A stretch of 64,000 nt of DNA from Rhodospirillaceae bacterium (GTDB lineage Bacteria > Pseudomonadota > Alphaproteobacteria > Rhodospirillales > Casp-alpha2), in the NCBI GenBank assembly GCA_002686255.1, contig NZAZ01000116.1:1-64000 (forward strand), given 5' to 3'. The notes beneath the pieces are model-generated. The model was given only the letters and a program-made list of their open reading frames with translations, was not told the DNA's origin and did not search any database. The stretch's first letter is position 1. Each line of letters opens with the position of its first letter. The position numbers and the translations under genes were made by a program. Shown one piece after another: positions 55,608-64,000 of the stretch.

Positions 55608-56216
55608 ATGAACGTCCGCAACCATCGCCGTCTCAAAGGCGGCCCGCTGGTCATCGCCAGCCATAACCCGGGCAAGGTGAGGGAAATCGCCGATCTTTTG
55701 CAACCCTTCGGGGCCGAGGTGATGTCGGCGGCCGACCTCAACTTGGCCGAACCCATTGAGACCGGCGCCACGTTTGCGGAAAATGCGGAGTTGAAGGCCC
55801 GGGCCGCGGCCGAAGCCTCGGGAGTGCCCGCATTGGCCGATGATTCAGGGCTCGTGGTTGCGGCGTTGGCGGGCCAGCCCGGCATTCATTCGGCGCGCTG
55901 GGCCGGGCCGGACAAGGACTTCCGGGCGGCGATGCAAAAGGTCGAAGACGAACTTCAAGGGCAGGACGACCGCCGCGCCCATTTTGTCTGTGCCTTGGCG
56001 CTTTGCTGGCCCGACGGGCACATGGAGGCTTTCGAAGGCGCCGTCCACGGAACCCTGGTGTGGCCGCCCCGGGGGACCGGGGGTTTCGGTTACGATCCGG
56101 TATTCGTCGCCGACGGCCATGACGTCACTTTCGGCGAGATGGCGGCGGCGGAAAAACACCGGATCAGCCATCGCGCCAGGGCCTTCCGGAAGCTCGTCGA
56201 TGCCTGTTTCAGGTAA
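55608..56216 (+). CDS. rdgB: dITP/XTP pyrophosphatase (RdgB/HAM1 family)
   Basis: Removes non-canonical purine triphosphates (dITP, XTP) from the nucleotide pool. The 202-aa protein has the HAM1 motifs [48 protein letters not shown] and [12 protein letters not shown], ending with [13 protein letters not shown]. It lies 9 nt after rph and overlaps hemW by 17 nt; all three are likely cotranscribed. Confidence 0.96.
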   Translation: MNVRNHRRLKGGPLVIASHNPGKVREIADLLQPFGAEVMSAADLNLAEPIETGATFAENAELKARAAAEASGVPALADDSGLVVAALAGQPGIHSARWAGPDKDFRAAMQKVEDELQGQDDRRAHFVCALALCWPDGHMEAFEGAVHGTLVWPPRGTGGFGYDPVFVADGHDVTFGEMAAAEKHRISHRARAFRKLVDACFR

Positions 56217-57381
56217 CAACCCCGGCCCGGATGAAGGGTTCGGCGTCTACATCCACTGGCCCTTCTGCGCCTCGAAGTGTCCGTATTGCGATTTCAACAG
56301 CCACGTCTGGGATTCCATCGACCACCGCCGCTGGCGGACGGCGCTGCTGTCGGAGCTCAATCATTTCGCTTTGGAAACGAGCGCCCGGACGGTCACCAGC
56401 GTCTTCTTCGGCGGCGGCACGCCGTCGTTGATGGCGCCCGAGACGGCGGCCGCCCTGATCGACGCCGTCGGCAATCGTTGGGACACGGCCGGCGACCTGG
56501 AAATCACCCTGGAGGCCAACCCGTCGACAGCCGAGGCGGGGTGGTTCCGGGCCTTCCGCGATGCCGGGGTCAACCGGCTGTCAATCGGCGTGCAGTCGTT
56601 CCGGGACGAAAATCTGTCCTTTCTCGGGCGCGGCCATTCGGTTGCCGAGGCCAGGGACGCCCTGGCCCTGGCGGCGGACGTCTTTCCGCGCTTCTCCTTC
56701 GATTTGATCCATGGCCTTGCCGGCCAATCGCCGGAGGACTGGGGCCGGGAACTCGACGAGGCGCTTGAGTACGCCAAATCCCTCGGGGCCGGGCATCTGT
56801 CGCTTTACCAGTTGACCATCGAGCCCGGCACGCCTTTTCACCGTGACGGCGTCGAAGCCGCCGGCGGCGATGAAGGGGCGCGTCTATACGCGATCACCCA
56901 GGAAAAACTTATCGAGGCTGGCCTGCCGGCTTACGAAATCTCGAACCACGCGCGGCCGGGGAGCGAATGCCGCCATAACTTACAAATTTGGCGGGGCGGC
57001 GCCTACGCCGGCGTCGGGCCCGGCGCCCACGGGCGGCTGCCGGCCCCGAGGCGGACCGAGGCGCTTTACCAGATCCACGATCCCGGGCGATGGCTGGCGG
57101 CGGTCGAATCGAAAGGCCACGGCACCGCCAAGCGCCGGGCCCTGCCCAGAAGGGCCAGGGCCGAGGAACTGCTGATGACCGGGCTTAGATTGATCGAGGG
57201 CGTCGGGTGGGCGCGGTTCCAATCCCTGACCGGGCGCGGGATCGAGGATTTAATCGACGGCGACGGGCTGAAGCGGATGACCGGCGGCGGGTTCGTCGAG
57301 GCGGACGATAGGGGCCTCCGCGCCACCGCCTCGGGCTGGTTGTGCCTGAACGAGGTTTTGCGCCATTTGCTGGCTTCCTAA
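56200..57381 (+). CDS. hemW: HemW-like radical SAM heme chaperone
   Basis: A 393-aa radical-SAM protein of the HemW (formerly HemN-like) group, thought to deliver heme to respiratory proteins. Start ATG of [14 protein letters not shown] at 56200 overlaps rdgB by 17 nt. The cluster motif is [10 protein letters not shown] (C-x3-C-x2-C) near residue 25, followed by [10 protein letters not shown] and RLSIGVQSF. It lacks the extra features of true coproporphyrinogen oxidase HemN. Its stop overlaps that of the convergent lpoA-like gene. Confidence 0.94.
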   Translation: MPVSGNNPGPDEGFGVYIHWPFCASKCPYCDFNSHVWDSIDHRRWRTALLSELNHFALETSARTVTSVFFGGGTPSLMAPETAAALIDAVGNRWDTAGDLEITLEANPSTAEAGWFRAFRDAGVNRLSIGVQSFRDENLSFLGRGHSVAEARDALALAADVFPRFSFDLIHGLAGQSPEDWGRELDEALEYAKSLGAGHLSLYQLTIEPGTPFHRDGVEAAGGDEGARLYAITQEKLIEAGLPAYEISNHARPGSECRHNLQIWRGGAYAGVGPGAHGRLPAPRRTEALYQIHDPGRWLAAVESKGHGTAKRRALPRRARAEELLMTGLRLIEGVGWARFQSLTGRGIEDLIDGDGLKRMTGGGFVEADDRGLRATASGWLCLNEVLRHLLAS

Positions 57382-58970
57382 TTGGTTTTAAAGGTGTAAG
57401 GCGCGCGGCTGATGATCTTGGCCCCCTGGTGGCCTACCTTCATCACCGCCAGCCCCCGTTCGGCGATGCCTTCGGGCAGGAACCGGAAAATACCGTCGCG
57501 GCCCCAGAAGCCGCTCGGCGCGGTGAGCGCGCGGGCCGAGAAATCGGGCCCGTATTTGCCCCGGGCCAGTACCGCGGCCAGGGCGGCGGCGTCATAGGCG
57601 AGCGTCGCCAGGCGCGGCGGGGCGGCGCCATAGGTCTCGCGGTAGGCGGCGACGAAATCGGCCCGGGCCGCCGGCGACGGGGCGGCGAACCAGCCGCCGA
57701 TCAGCGCCGGCTCGGCACCGAGGCCGGGCATGTCCCATTGCCCGGTGCCCAACATTCGCACTTTCTTGGGGTCGATGTCATAGAACGGCAACAGGGCGGC
57801 GACGGATTGCAGCCGCTTGCCCCCGTCGGCGACCAACAGCGCATCGAACGGCAGTTCGCCGATAGTCTGCAGCCGCCCCAGCCTTTTCAGGGCGCGCAGC
57901 GAGACTTCGTCCTCGCGGCCTTCCAGTTCGCTGCGCTGAGCCAGGAGCGCCAGGCGGCGAATCCCGTAATTGGCCAGGGCGCGGACGGCGTCATCGAAGC
58001 TTTCGGCTTGGGGATCATAGAACTGCACCCGGGCCACGGTGCCGCCGTTGGCGACGACCGCGTCCTCGAAGGCGGTGACCACGGTTTTCCCATAGACGTT
58101 GTCGGGCGCCAGGGCGGCGAACCGGCGCACGCCCTTGGACCGGGCGAAGGCGACGATGCGTTTGATTTCGGCGCTCGGCAGGAAGCCTAGGGTGTAGGTG
58201 CCGCCGCCGGCGACGGAGCGGTCGGACGAAAAGGCCATCACCGGCACGTTGGCGGCTTGCGCTACCGGACCGACGGCGCGGGTCGAGGCCGACAGCAGGG
58301 GGCCCAGGATCATTGACGCGCCGTCGCCGACGGCAAGGGTGGCGGCCCGAACCGCGCCTTGCGGCGTGCCCTTGGTATCCTGGGTCAACAGTTCGAAGCG
58401 CTTGTCGGCGAAATGAAACATCGCCATTTGCGCCGCGTTCAACATCGCCTTGCCCAATTCCGCGTTGGCCCCGGACAACGGCAGCAGCAAGCCCACCCTG
58501 ACGGTATCGCCGGAAGTGGCGGGCGGCACCGTCGAGCGGATGGGGGCCGCCGGCTTGCCCTGTTCCGGGGGCCGGGCCGGATAAAGGGTGAACAGGGGCG
58601 GATTCGGTTCCGCCCCCGGAGAGGCGGACGCCAGCGCGGACGAAGGAGCGGCCGAGGGAGTTGACGGAGGAGGAACAGGCAACGACGCCGAAAACGGATA
58701 AGGGGAATAAAGGAACCCTTGGTTAACCGGGGGCGGGGGCGGCGCCGGTTGCGCGGCGGGCGGCGAAGCCGTCGTTCGGGGAGTGAGGGATTTGGGGGCC
58801 GGGGCCTTAGCCGCTTCCGACGGCGGCGCCGTGGCCCGGGGCTGGGGTGCGGTCTCTCCTTGCAAGAAGGACCCTAATTGGGAAGACTGGCACCCGGCAA
58901 GCAACAACATCACGGCGATCGACCATGGCTGGGCGCGGAGACGCGAAAGGCAAGCGAAAGAAGCGGTCAT
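57378..58970 (-). CDS. Penicillin-binding protein activator LpoA-like lipoprotein
   Basis: A 530-aa outer-membrane lipoprotein candidate. The start at 58970 (MTASFACLSRLRAQ) gives a signal peptide with the lipobox AVMLLLAGCQ. A Pro/Ala/Ser-rich linker (about 30-150) precedes a type I periplasmic-binding-protein fold (about 165-520, with VRVGLLLPLSGANAELGKAMLNAAQ and GPLLSASTRAVGPVAQAANVPVMAFSS) as in LpoA, which activates PBP1A. Often next to rsmI and yraN, as here. An in-frame extension upstream would delete the signal peptide logic and is less likely. Confidence 0.9.
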   Translation of the reverse strand: MTASFACLSRLRAQPWSIAVMLLLAGCQSSQLGSFLQGETAPQPRATAPPSEAAKAPAPKSLTPRTTASPPAAQPAPPPPPVNQGFLYSPYPFSASLPVPPPSTPSAAPSSALASASPGAEPNPPLFTLYPARPPEQGKPAAPIRSTVPPATSGDTVRVGLLLPLSGANAELGKAMLNAAQMAMFHFADKRFELLTQDTKGTPQGAVRAATLAVGDGASMILGPLLSASTRAVGPVAQAANVPVMAFSSDRSVAGGGTYTLGFLPSAEIKRIVAFARSKGVRRFAALAPDNVYGKTVVTAFEDAVVANGGTVARVQFYDPQAESFDDAVRALANYGIRRLALLAQRSELEGREDEVSLRALKRLGRLQTIGELPFDALLVADGGKRLQSVAALLPFYDIDPKKVRMLGTGQWDMPGLGAEPALIGGWFAAPSPAARADFVAAYRETYGAAPPRLATLAYDAAALAAVLARGKYGPDFSARALTAPSGFWGRDGIFRFLPEGIAERGLAVMKVGHQGAKIISRAPYTFKTN

Positions 58971-59074
58971 CGGCGGCGTCGACTCCTTCTGATAAAATTG
59001 GTTCCGAAACCGGAGATCCCACCGGAACCCCCATTGGACTCCCCGGCCACACAAAGCCTAGCCACGGCGGCGGC

Positions 59075-59932
59075 GTGAGTAAACCGTCGGCTGGCCTGGC
59101 TTCCGGGCTTCACCTCGTCGCCACCCCCATCGGCAATGCCCGCGACATTACCCTTCGCGCGCTCGACACCTTGGGCCGGGCCGATGTCATCGCCTGCGAG
59201 GACACCCGCTTCACGGCCAAGCTGTTGGCCATTCACGGGATATCCCGGCCGCTGACGGCCTATCACGAACACAACGCCGAAAAGGCGAGGCCAAGGCTGA
59301 TCAAACGCCTGAAAAAAGGCGAAACCGTGGCCTTGGTGTCGGACGCCGGCACGCCCCTGGTGTCCGACCCCGGATACAAGCTGGTCCGCGCCTGCCTGAA
59401 CGAAGGTATTGCCATAACGCCTGTTCCCGGCGCGTCCTCGGTGCTGACGGCGCTGGTGGTCTCGGGAATGCCGACGGACCGGTTTTTCTTCGCCGGCTTC
59501 CTGCCGCCGAAATCCGCCGCCCGGCGCAAGGTTCTGGCCGGTATCGCCGAAATCCCCGCCACCCTGGTGATCATGGAATCGGCGAAGCGGCTGCCGGCGT
59601 CCCTGGCCGACATGGCGGACGTCCTGGGCGACCGGCGGGCCGCCGTCACCCGCGAGATGACGAAGAAGTTCGAAGAAACCCGGCGCGGGACTTTGTCCGG
59701 GCTGGCCGGATATTACCGGGAATCCGGCCCGCCCAAGGGCGAGGTCACCCTGGTCATCGAAGCCGGGGCCGGAAAGGCGGCCGACGGAGCGGAGCTTGAC
59801 CGCCGCCTCATCGAGGCCCTTAAAAGCGAAACTGTGCGCGACGCCGCGAATCTCGTTTCGGTGTCCATGGGGTTGGGGAAACGGCGGGTTTACACCCGGG
59901 CGCTTGAGCTCAAGCAAGTGGATAAAATCTGA
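59075..59932 (+). CDS. rsmI: 16S rRNA 2'-O-ribose C1402 methyltransferase RsmI
   Basis: RsmI 2'-O-methylates C1402 in the decoding centre of 16S rRNA. The tetrapyrrole-methylase-like fold shows LHLVATPIGNARDITLRALDTL, DAGTPLVSDPGYKLV and FFAGFLPPKSAARRK. The proposed start is the GTG at 59075 (VSKPSAGL...), as the open frame upstream runs into the divergent lpoA-like gene; an ATG at 58925 is possible. The last four codons (VDKI, TGA) come from the terminal repeat of the element at 59921-60212. Confidence 0.9.
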   Translation: MSKPSAGLASGLHLVATPIGNARDITLRALDTLGRADVIACEDTRFTAKLLAIHGISRPLTAYHEHNAEKARPRLIKRLKKGETVALVSDAGTPLVSDPGYKLVRACLNEGIAITPVPGASSVLTALVVSGMPTDRFFFAGFLPPKSAARRKVLAGIAEIPATLVIMESAKRLPASLADMADVLGDRRAAVTREMTKKFEETRRGTLSGLAGYYRESGPPKGEVTLVIEAGAGKAADGAELDRRLIEALKSETVRDAANLVSVSMGLGKRRVYTRALELKQVDKI

Positions 59933-60212
59933 CATATGGTCCTCATACGATCCCCTATCCCGGTTTCTCGGCAGGAGAGCGCCCGCCGGCGATGCTGGAG
60001 CATCGTCAAGGGAACTCGACGCCCCGAGAAGCCGGGAAAGGGGACCCGCAAAGCACCCCAAGGCGTCCCCCAAAACATCCAGAGGGGCGGCTTCCCAAGC
60101 CCACCGGACGCGTTGCCCAATGCTTGTGATGCGCCAGCATCACTACGCATCGCGCGCCTTTCCGGACGAACTTGGGAAGCCGTCGTATGGGGACCATATG
60201 TCAGATTCTATC
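59921..60212. mobile_element. 292-bp MITE-like element between rsmI and yraN
   Basis: Terminal inverted repeats of 30 bp at 59921-59950 and 60183-60212 (28 of 30 match; core CTGACATATGGTCC). Internal stems such as GGCTTCCCAAG (about 60092-60102) with CTTGGGAAGCC (about 60168-60178), and paired GATGC..GCATC hairpins, make it strongly structured. No transposase is present. Its left end provides the end of rsmI, and it separates rsmI from yraN, which are normally adjacent. Confidence 0.75.
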
Positions 60213-60225
60213 CACCGAGCCGGAA

Positions 60226-60591
60226 ATGAGCCAAAAAAAACAACAGGCCTGGAAATTCGGCCGTTTCGCCGAAGGACTGGCGGCTTGGCATTTGCGGTTC
60301 AGGGGATACCGAATCGTCGCCAGGGGGTTTCGTTCGCCGGTCGGCGAGATCGACATCGTCGCCCGGCGCGGCCCGGTGCTCGCCTTCGTCGAGGTCAAGG
60401 CCCGGGGAGACCTCGGCGTGGCGGCACAATCCCTCCGGCCCCGCCAAGCGGGCCGCATCGTCCGCGCCGCCGGAGCCTTTATGCAGTCGCGGCCTGCCTT
60501 AAGCGCCCTGGATCAACGTTTCGACGTCATCTTGGTCGTCCCATGGAAACTGCCCGTCCACCTTGTCGACGCTTGGCGTCCGGAACTTTAG
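60226..60591 (+). CDS. yraN: YraN-family protein (UPF0102)
   Basis: A 121-aa protein of the UPF0102/YraN family, an endonuclease-like fold whose function is not settled. Start ATG of MSQKKQQAWKFGRFAEGLAAWHL at 60226, just past the end of the MITE-like element. Motifs: GYRIVARGFRSPVGEIDIVARRGPVLAFVEVKAR (the VExK of the nuclease-like fold). The rsmI-yraN-(LpoA) neighbourhood is widely conserved. Confidence 0.93.
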   Translation: MSQKKQQAWKFGRFAEGLAAWHLRFRGYRIVARGFRSPVGEIDIVARRGPVLAFVEVKARGDLGVAAQSLRPRQAGRIVRAAGAFMQSRPALSALDQRFDVILVVPWKLPVHLVDAWRPEL

Positions 60592-60600
60592 GGCGTTCCG

Positions 60601-60653
60601 GGTTTGATCGTGCCCGGACGATCAAACCTGCTTCGGGCGCCCGTTTATGCGTC
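60601..60653. repeat. Dispersed palindromic module, copy 2
   Basis: Stem GGTTTGATCGT (60601-60611) / ACGATCAAACC (60618-60628), 6-nt loop, then CGCCCGTTTATGCG. It matches copy 1 at 44693-44748 in both the hairpin core and the tail. It lies between yraN and the BON-domain gene. Confidence 0.7.
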
Positions 60654-60791
60654 AATGGGGCCGGCGCCCGCCGCGCGGCGGGTTGCCGCATGCACCGCAA
60701 CCAGGGCCCATCAAGTCCGAATGATTCCATTCAAACTTGATGTGCTCTAGAATAGCGATTCGCGGACTACAGTTGATCAAGGCCGATCCCA

Positions 60792-61403
60792 ATGATCTAC
60801 GCTGTTTCATTTTCATGTTTCCGCCGCGCCGCGACCGTGGTTTGCGTTGTTGTCCTGGCCGCCGGGGCCCTTGGCGGTTGCGCGGGTGTCGTTGCCGGCG
60901 GCGGCGCCGTGGTCGGCACGGCGGCCTATCAGGAGCGGGGCGTGCGGAGCGTGGCCCGGGATTTGGCGACGGCGACGAAGTTGCGCACCAAATTGCTCGA
61001 TGCCGGCGAAGTCTACGTCACCGGCGTCGGGATCGAGGTCTACGAGGGCCGGGTGCTGCTGACCGGCACCCTGGAAAAAGAGGCCATGCGGGCGGCGGCG
61101 GTGAACCTGGCGTGGAAGACCGACGGCGTCAGGGACGTCATCAACGAGATTCAGATCGGCCAGTTGTCGCTCAGGGACATGGCCAAGGACTCCTGGATCA
61201 CCGCCCAGTTGAAAACCAAGATCACCTTCGACAAGAAGATCCTGGCCATCAATTATTCCATCGAAACGGTGAACGGAGTCGTTTACCTGATCGGCATCGC
61301 CCAGGACCAGGGTGAGCTCGACCGCATCATCGCCCATGGCCGGGTCATCGATTACGTGCGCCGGATCATCAGCCACGTGCGCGTGAAAAAGGGCCGGTCT
61401 TGA
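60792..61403 (+). CDS. BON-domain lipoprotein (OsmY-like)
   Basis: A 203-aa exported lipoprotein: hydrophobic signal segment and lipobox AGALGGCAG, then two BON domains (about 65-135 and 140-200; LLDAGEVYVTGVGIEVYEGRVLLTG and ITFDKKILAINYSIETVNGVVYLIGIA). BON domains bind membranes or phospholipids, as in OsmY and DolP. The stop overlaps the TTG start of the next gene. It is in the conserved yraN-BON-sirB1-gshB-comM order. Confidence 0.9.
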   Translation: MIYAVSFSCFRRAATVVCVVVLAAGALGGCAGVVAGGGAVVGTAAYQERGVRSVARDLATATKLRTKLLDAGEVYVTGVGIEVYEGRVLLTGTLEKEAMRAAAVNLAWKTDGVRDVINEIQIGQLSLRDMAKDSWITAQLKTKITFDKKILAINYSIETVNGVVYLIGIAQDQGELDRIIAHGRVIDYVRRIISHVRVKKGRS

Positions 61404-62239
61404 GGCTGCCCCCCGATATCCGGGCCCGGTTGACCGAAATCGGCGGCGCCGGAGATGGCGCCATCGACCTGTTCGAATCGGCCCTGGTCCTGGCCGCCGC
61501 GGACCGGCCCGGGGCCCGGCTCAAACCCTACCGGCGGCACATGGAACGCATCATTTCAGAGGTCCGCGCCTATGTCGGCGACACCGAGCCCACGGTCCCG
61601 CTCGGCCTCCGCGTCGAAGGGCTGGTCCAGGTGATCGTCAAGCGATACGGCTACGGCGGCACGGATGAGGTTTTCGACGATCTTGACGCCGCCAACATGA
61701 TGCGGGTGATCGACAGCCGTTCGGGCATGCCCATCGTCATCGGCATTCTTTTCATGCAAACGGCCCGGACCCTGGGATGGGACATTTCCGGGCTCGATTT
61801 TCCCGGCCGTTTCCTGGTCCGCCTGGAAGCCGGCGGCGAGCGCAGAATCCTGGACCCCTTCGCCGGCGGCGCGGTTGTCGAGCCCAGGGACATGCGCGGC
61901 ATGTTCAAGGCCATCGCCGGCAATCATGTCGAGCTAAGGCCGGAGCACTACCGCGACATGGGAAACCGGGACATCCTGCTGCGCCTTCAGGGCAACATAA
62001 AGACCGGCCTTCTTCGCCAGGAGCGTTTCGACGACGCCCTGGAGACGCTGGAGACGATGCTGCTGTTCGCCCCCAACAGGCCGGAACTGTGGCGCGAAAC
62101 GGGGCTTCTCCACGCCCGCCTCGACCATATCGAGGACGCGGTCCGGGCGCTTGAGGAATACCTGCGCCGGTGCGGCGCGGAAAAGGCCCGGTACAATGCG
62201 TCCATGCTCTTGCAGGAACTGCGCGCCCGGCTTAACTAG
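61400..62239 (+). CDS. SirB1-family transglutaminase-like/TPR protein
   Basis: A 279-aa protein of the SirB1 type: a transglutaminase-like N-terminal part (AANMMRVIDSRSGMPIVIGILFMQTARTLGWDISGLDFPGRFLV) and a TPR-like C-terminal part (ALETLETMLLFAPNRPELWRETGLLHARLDHIEDAV). The catalytic Cys of true transglutaminases is not evident. Start is TTG at 61400, overlapping the BON gene stop (TTGA), so translation is coupled. Function unknown. Its last residues are duplicated in the tandem repeat that follows. Confidence 0.85.
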   Translation: MRLPPDIRARLTEIGGAGDGAIDLFESALVLAAADRPGARLKPYRRHMERIISEVRAYVGDTEPTVPLGLRVEGLVQVIVKRYGYGGTDEVFDDLDAANMMRVIDSRSGMPIVIGILFMQTARTLGWDISGLDFPGRFLVRLEAGGERRILDPFAGGAVVEPRDMRGMFKAIAGNHVELRPEHYRDMGNRDILLRLQGNIKTGLLRQERFDDALETLETMLLFAPNRPELWRETGLLHARLDHIEDAVRALEEYLRRCGAEKARYNASMLLQELRARLN

Positions 62240-62519
62240 TTTCTGGTTGGAACTGGTAAATTCACCACCAAGACACTAAGACAGAAAGGGCTTTTATTGG
62301 CTCCTGGCGGTTTTGTGCCTTGGTGGTTAAATGTTTTGCCTATGGGAATAGACAAAGTAATTCCCCCAGGAATTGCGCGCCCGGCTTAGTTGGTTTCTGG
62401 TTGGAACTGGTAAATTCACCACCAAGACACTAAGACAGAAAGGCTTTTATTGGCTCCTGGCGGCTTTGTGCCTTGGTGGTTAAATGTTTTGCCTATGGGA
62501 ATAGACAAAGTAATTCCCC
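62213..62519. repeat. 154-bp tandem duplication after the SirB1-like gene
   Basis: Two copies, 62213-62366 (154 bp) and 62367-62519 (153 bp), nearly identical; the first includes the last codons and stop of the SirB1-like gene. Each unit contains the inverted pair CACCAAGACAC / GTGCCTTGGTGG, a short palindromic sequence that is seen widely in environmental bacterial genomes. This fills the 304-nt gap before gshB; nothing else is seen in it. Confidence 0.9.
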
Positions 62520-62543
62520 GGTGAAATTTGGTGGAGACTGTTC

Positions 62544-63485
62544 ATGGCGTTAAAAGTGGCCATCCAGATGGACCACATCGAGACCGTCGACATCGACGCC
62601 GACAGCACCTTCGTGCTGGCGCTGGAGGCCGAGGGGCGCGGGCACGCCCTTTATCACTATCCGCCGGACCAGCTTTCGTTCGCCGGCGGCCGGGTGCTGG
62701 CCCAGGCCCAGCCCTTGAGCGTCAAGCGGCAAAAGGACGGCCATTACGATCTGGGCCCATCCGAAACCATCGACTTGGGCCAACTCGACGTGGTGCTGAT
62801 GCGCCAGGACCCGCCCTTCGACATGGCCTACATCACCACCACGCACCTGCTGGAGCACATCCACCCGGAGACCCTCGTCGTCAACGACCCGGCCGAGGTC
62901 CGGAACGCGCCCGAGAAGCTCTGCGTCACCCGGTTCCCGGACCTGATGCCGCCGACGTTGATCTCAAGCGACCACGACCGAATCACGGCGTTCAGGGCCG
63001 AACACAAGGACATCATCCTGAAGCCCCTTTACGGCAACGGCGGTTTCGGCGTCTTCCACGTCACGCCCGGAGACGAAAACCTGAACGCGCTATTGGAGAT
63101 GTTCAGCGAAATCTACCGCGAGCCCATCATCGCCCAGAAACACCTGACCGAAGTGCGCGGCGGCGACAGGCGCATCATCCTCATCGACGGCGAGGCGGCG
63201 GGCGCCGTCAACCGCATCCCGGCCAAGGGCGAGGCCCGGGCCAACATGCACGTCGGCGCCGAGCCGGTGAAATGCGAGTTGTCGCCGAGGGACAGGGAAA
63301 TCTGCGCCGCCATCGGCCCCGACCTGAAGGCGCGCGGCCTGATCTTCGTCGGCATCGACGTCATCGGCGGCTATCTCACCGAAATCAACGTCACCTCGCC
63401 GACCGGCATTCAGGAGATCAACCGCTTCGACGGGGTCAAGCTGGAAGCGTGGATCTGGGACGTCATCGAGGCCAGGGTAAAATAG
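62544..63485 (+). CDS. gshB: Glutathione synthetase
   Basis: The ATP-grasp enzyme that joins glycine to gamma-glutamylcysteine. The 313-aa protein has the prokaryotic GshB layout: [30 protein letters not shown] at the N-terminus, [20 protein letters not shown], the ATP-grasp loop [17 protein letters not shown], and [24 protein letters not shown] near the end. The gshB-comM order with the upstream yraN-BON-sirB1 genes is conserved. Confidence 0.97.
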   Translation: MALKVAIQMDHIETVDIDADSTFVLALEAEGRGHALYHYPPDQLSFAGGRVLAQAQPLSVKRQKDGHYDLGPSETIDLGQLDVVLMRQDPPFDMAYITTTHLLEHIHPETLVVNDPAEVRNAPEKLCVTRFPDLMPPTLISSDHDRITAFRAEHKDIILKPLYGNGGFGVFHVTPGDENLNALLEMFSEIYREPIIAQKHLTEVRGGDRRIILIDGEAAGAVNRIPAKGEARANMHVGAEPVKCELSPRDREICAAIGPDLKARGLIFVGIDVIGGYLTEINVTSPTGIQEINRFDGVKLEAWIWDVIEARVK

Positions 63486-63577
63486 ACCCCGGAAATAAGA
63501 CTCCGGCAAATAAAGCTGGCGTTCTCTTTTCGTTCCCGCTACACTCGTTCCCCGGATATAAGGGGGCGCAACATCTC

Positions 63578-64000
63578 ATGGTGGCGCGGGTTTCGACGGT
63601 CGCCTTTCAGGGCATCCAGACGCTCGACGTGGACGTGCAGGTGCAGACGTCCGCCGGGCTGCCGACGTTTACCATCGTCGGCCTGGCCGACAAGGCGGTG
63701 GGCGAAAGCCGCGAACGGGTCAGGGGCGCGCTTCACGCCATGGGCCTGGCGCTGCCCAACAAGCGCATTACCGTCAATCTGGCGCCCGCCGATCTGCTGA
63801 AAGAAGGCTCCCACTTCGACCTTCCCATCGCCATCGGCCTGTTGGCGGCCATGGAGGTGCTGCCGATGGACGAAATCGGCGCCTATATGGCCTTGGGCGA
63901 ACTGGCGCTCGACGGCGGCCTGGCCCGGGTCGCCGGCGTGCTGCCGGCGGCCATTCACGCCAACGCGTCGGGCCTGGGTCTGATCTGCCCCGGCGTCCAG
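63578..64000 (+). CDS. comM: ComM/YifB-family Mg-chelatase-like ATPase (partial, 5' end)
   Basis: The first 141 residues of a YifB/ComM-like AAA+ protein, cut by the window edge. N-terminal motifs match the family: VAFQGIQTLDVDVQVQTSAGLPTFTIVGLADKAVGESRERVRGAL and NLAPADLLKEGSHFDLPIAIGLLAAM. In naturally competent bacteria ComM is a helicase that aids branch migration during recombination; in others its role is less clear. It follows gshB by 92 nt. Confidence 0.92.
   Translation, partial: MVARVSTVAFQGIQTLDVDVQVQTSAGLPTFTIVGLADKAVGESRERVRGALHAMGLALPNKRITVNLAPADLLKEGSHFDLPIAIGLLAAMEVLPMDEIGAYMALGELALDGGLARVAGVLPAAIHANASGLGLICPGVQ

Overview
The window is chromosome from a high-GC alphaproteobacterium, most like the Rhodospirillales. 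Three things point there: the gene order mutS-glnD-murJ-trpS, the run fur-miaB-phoH-ybeY-corC-lnt-xre-metK-trmB-rimP-nusA-ylxR-infB-rbfA-truB-rpsO-pnp, and hrcA-grpE / dnaK-dnaJ opposite rph-rdgB-hemW. A MucR/Ros-type regulator and an alphaproteobacterial LexA-type box also fit. No rRNA, tRNA or CRISPR array was seen.

Layout. 0.2-9.6 kb (minus strand) is the translation/RNA cluster rimP to pnp, with a promoter and a terminator-like hairpin in the rimP-nusA leader. 9.6-18.6 kb (minus) is a conserved run of tRNA and rRNA modification, envelope and regulator genes from fur to trmB. 18.7-25.3 kb is mixed: a MucR-like regulator, a TusA-like protein, tsaB, a nitroreductase, a polysaccharide deacetylase, a Bax-like glucosaminidase, a NifU-type scaffold and trpS. 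25.4-33.3 kb is mutS-glnD-murJ, with an AT-rich gene-free gap between mutS and glnD. 33.4-43.9 kb holds malic enzyme, a macrodomain protein, two GT9 glycosyltransferases, an AmpG-like transporter, a PfkB kinase, a CysZ/EI24-like membrane protein, a bactofilin, a small lipoprotein and nth. dapB follows.

44.6-50.6 kb is the accessory part. In related genomes dnaJ and dapB are normally close neighbours. Here they are separated by an M28 peptidase, repeat debris with an orphan SOS-type box, a HicA/HicB pair, a 147-bp inverted-repeat element, an AT-richer gene joining a SEC-C zinc motif to a possible PD-(D/E)XK nuclease core, and a RelE/NadS toxin-antitoxin pair. The RelE/NadS pair is bracketed by two copies of the dnaJ 3' end, one intact and one a diverged 75-bp remnant. 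A 272-bp MITE-like element lies directly against the dnaJ start codon and seems to have replaced its ribosome-binding region.

50.6-64 kb returns to core genes: dnaK, grpE, hrcA, rph, rdgB, hemW, an LpoA-like lipoprotein, rsmI, yraN, a BON lipoprotein, a SirB1-like protein, gshB and the start of comM. A second, unrelated MITE-like element separates rsmI from yraN, and a 154-bp tandem duplication follows the SirB1-like gene. The most interesting material is the dnaJ-flanked island and the small structured repeats inserted at gene borders.
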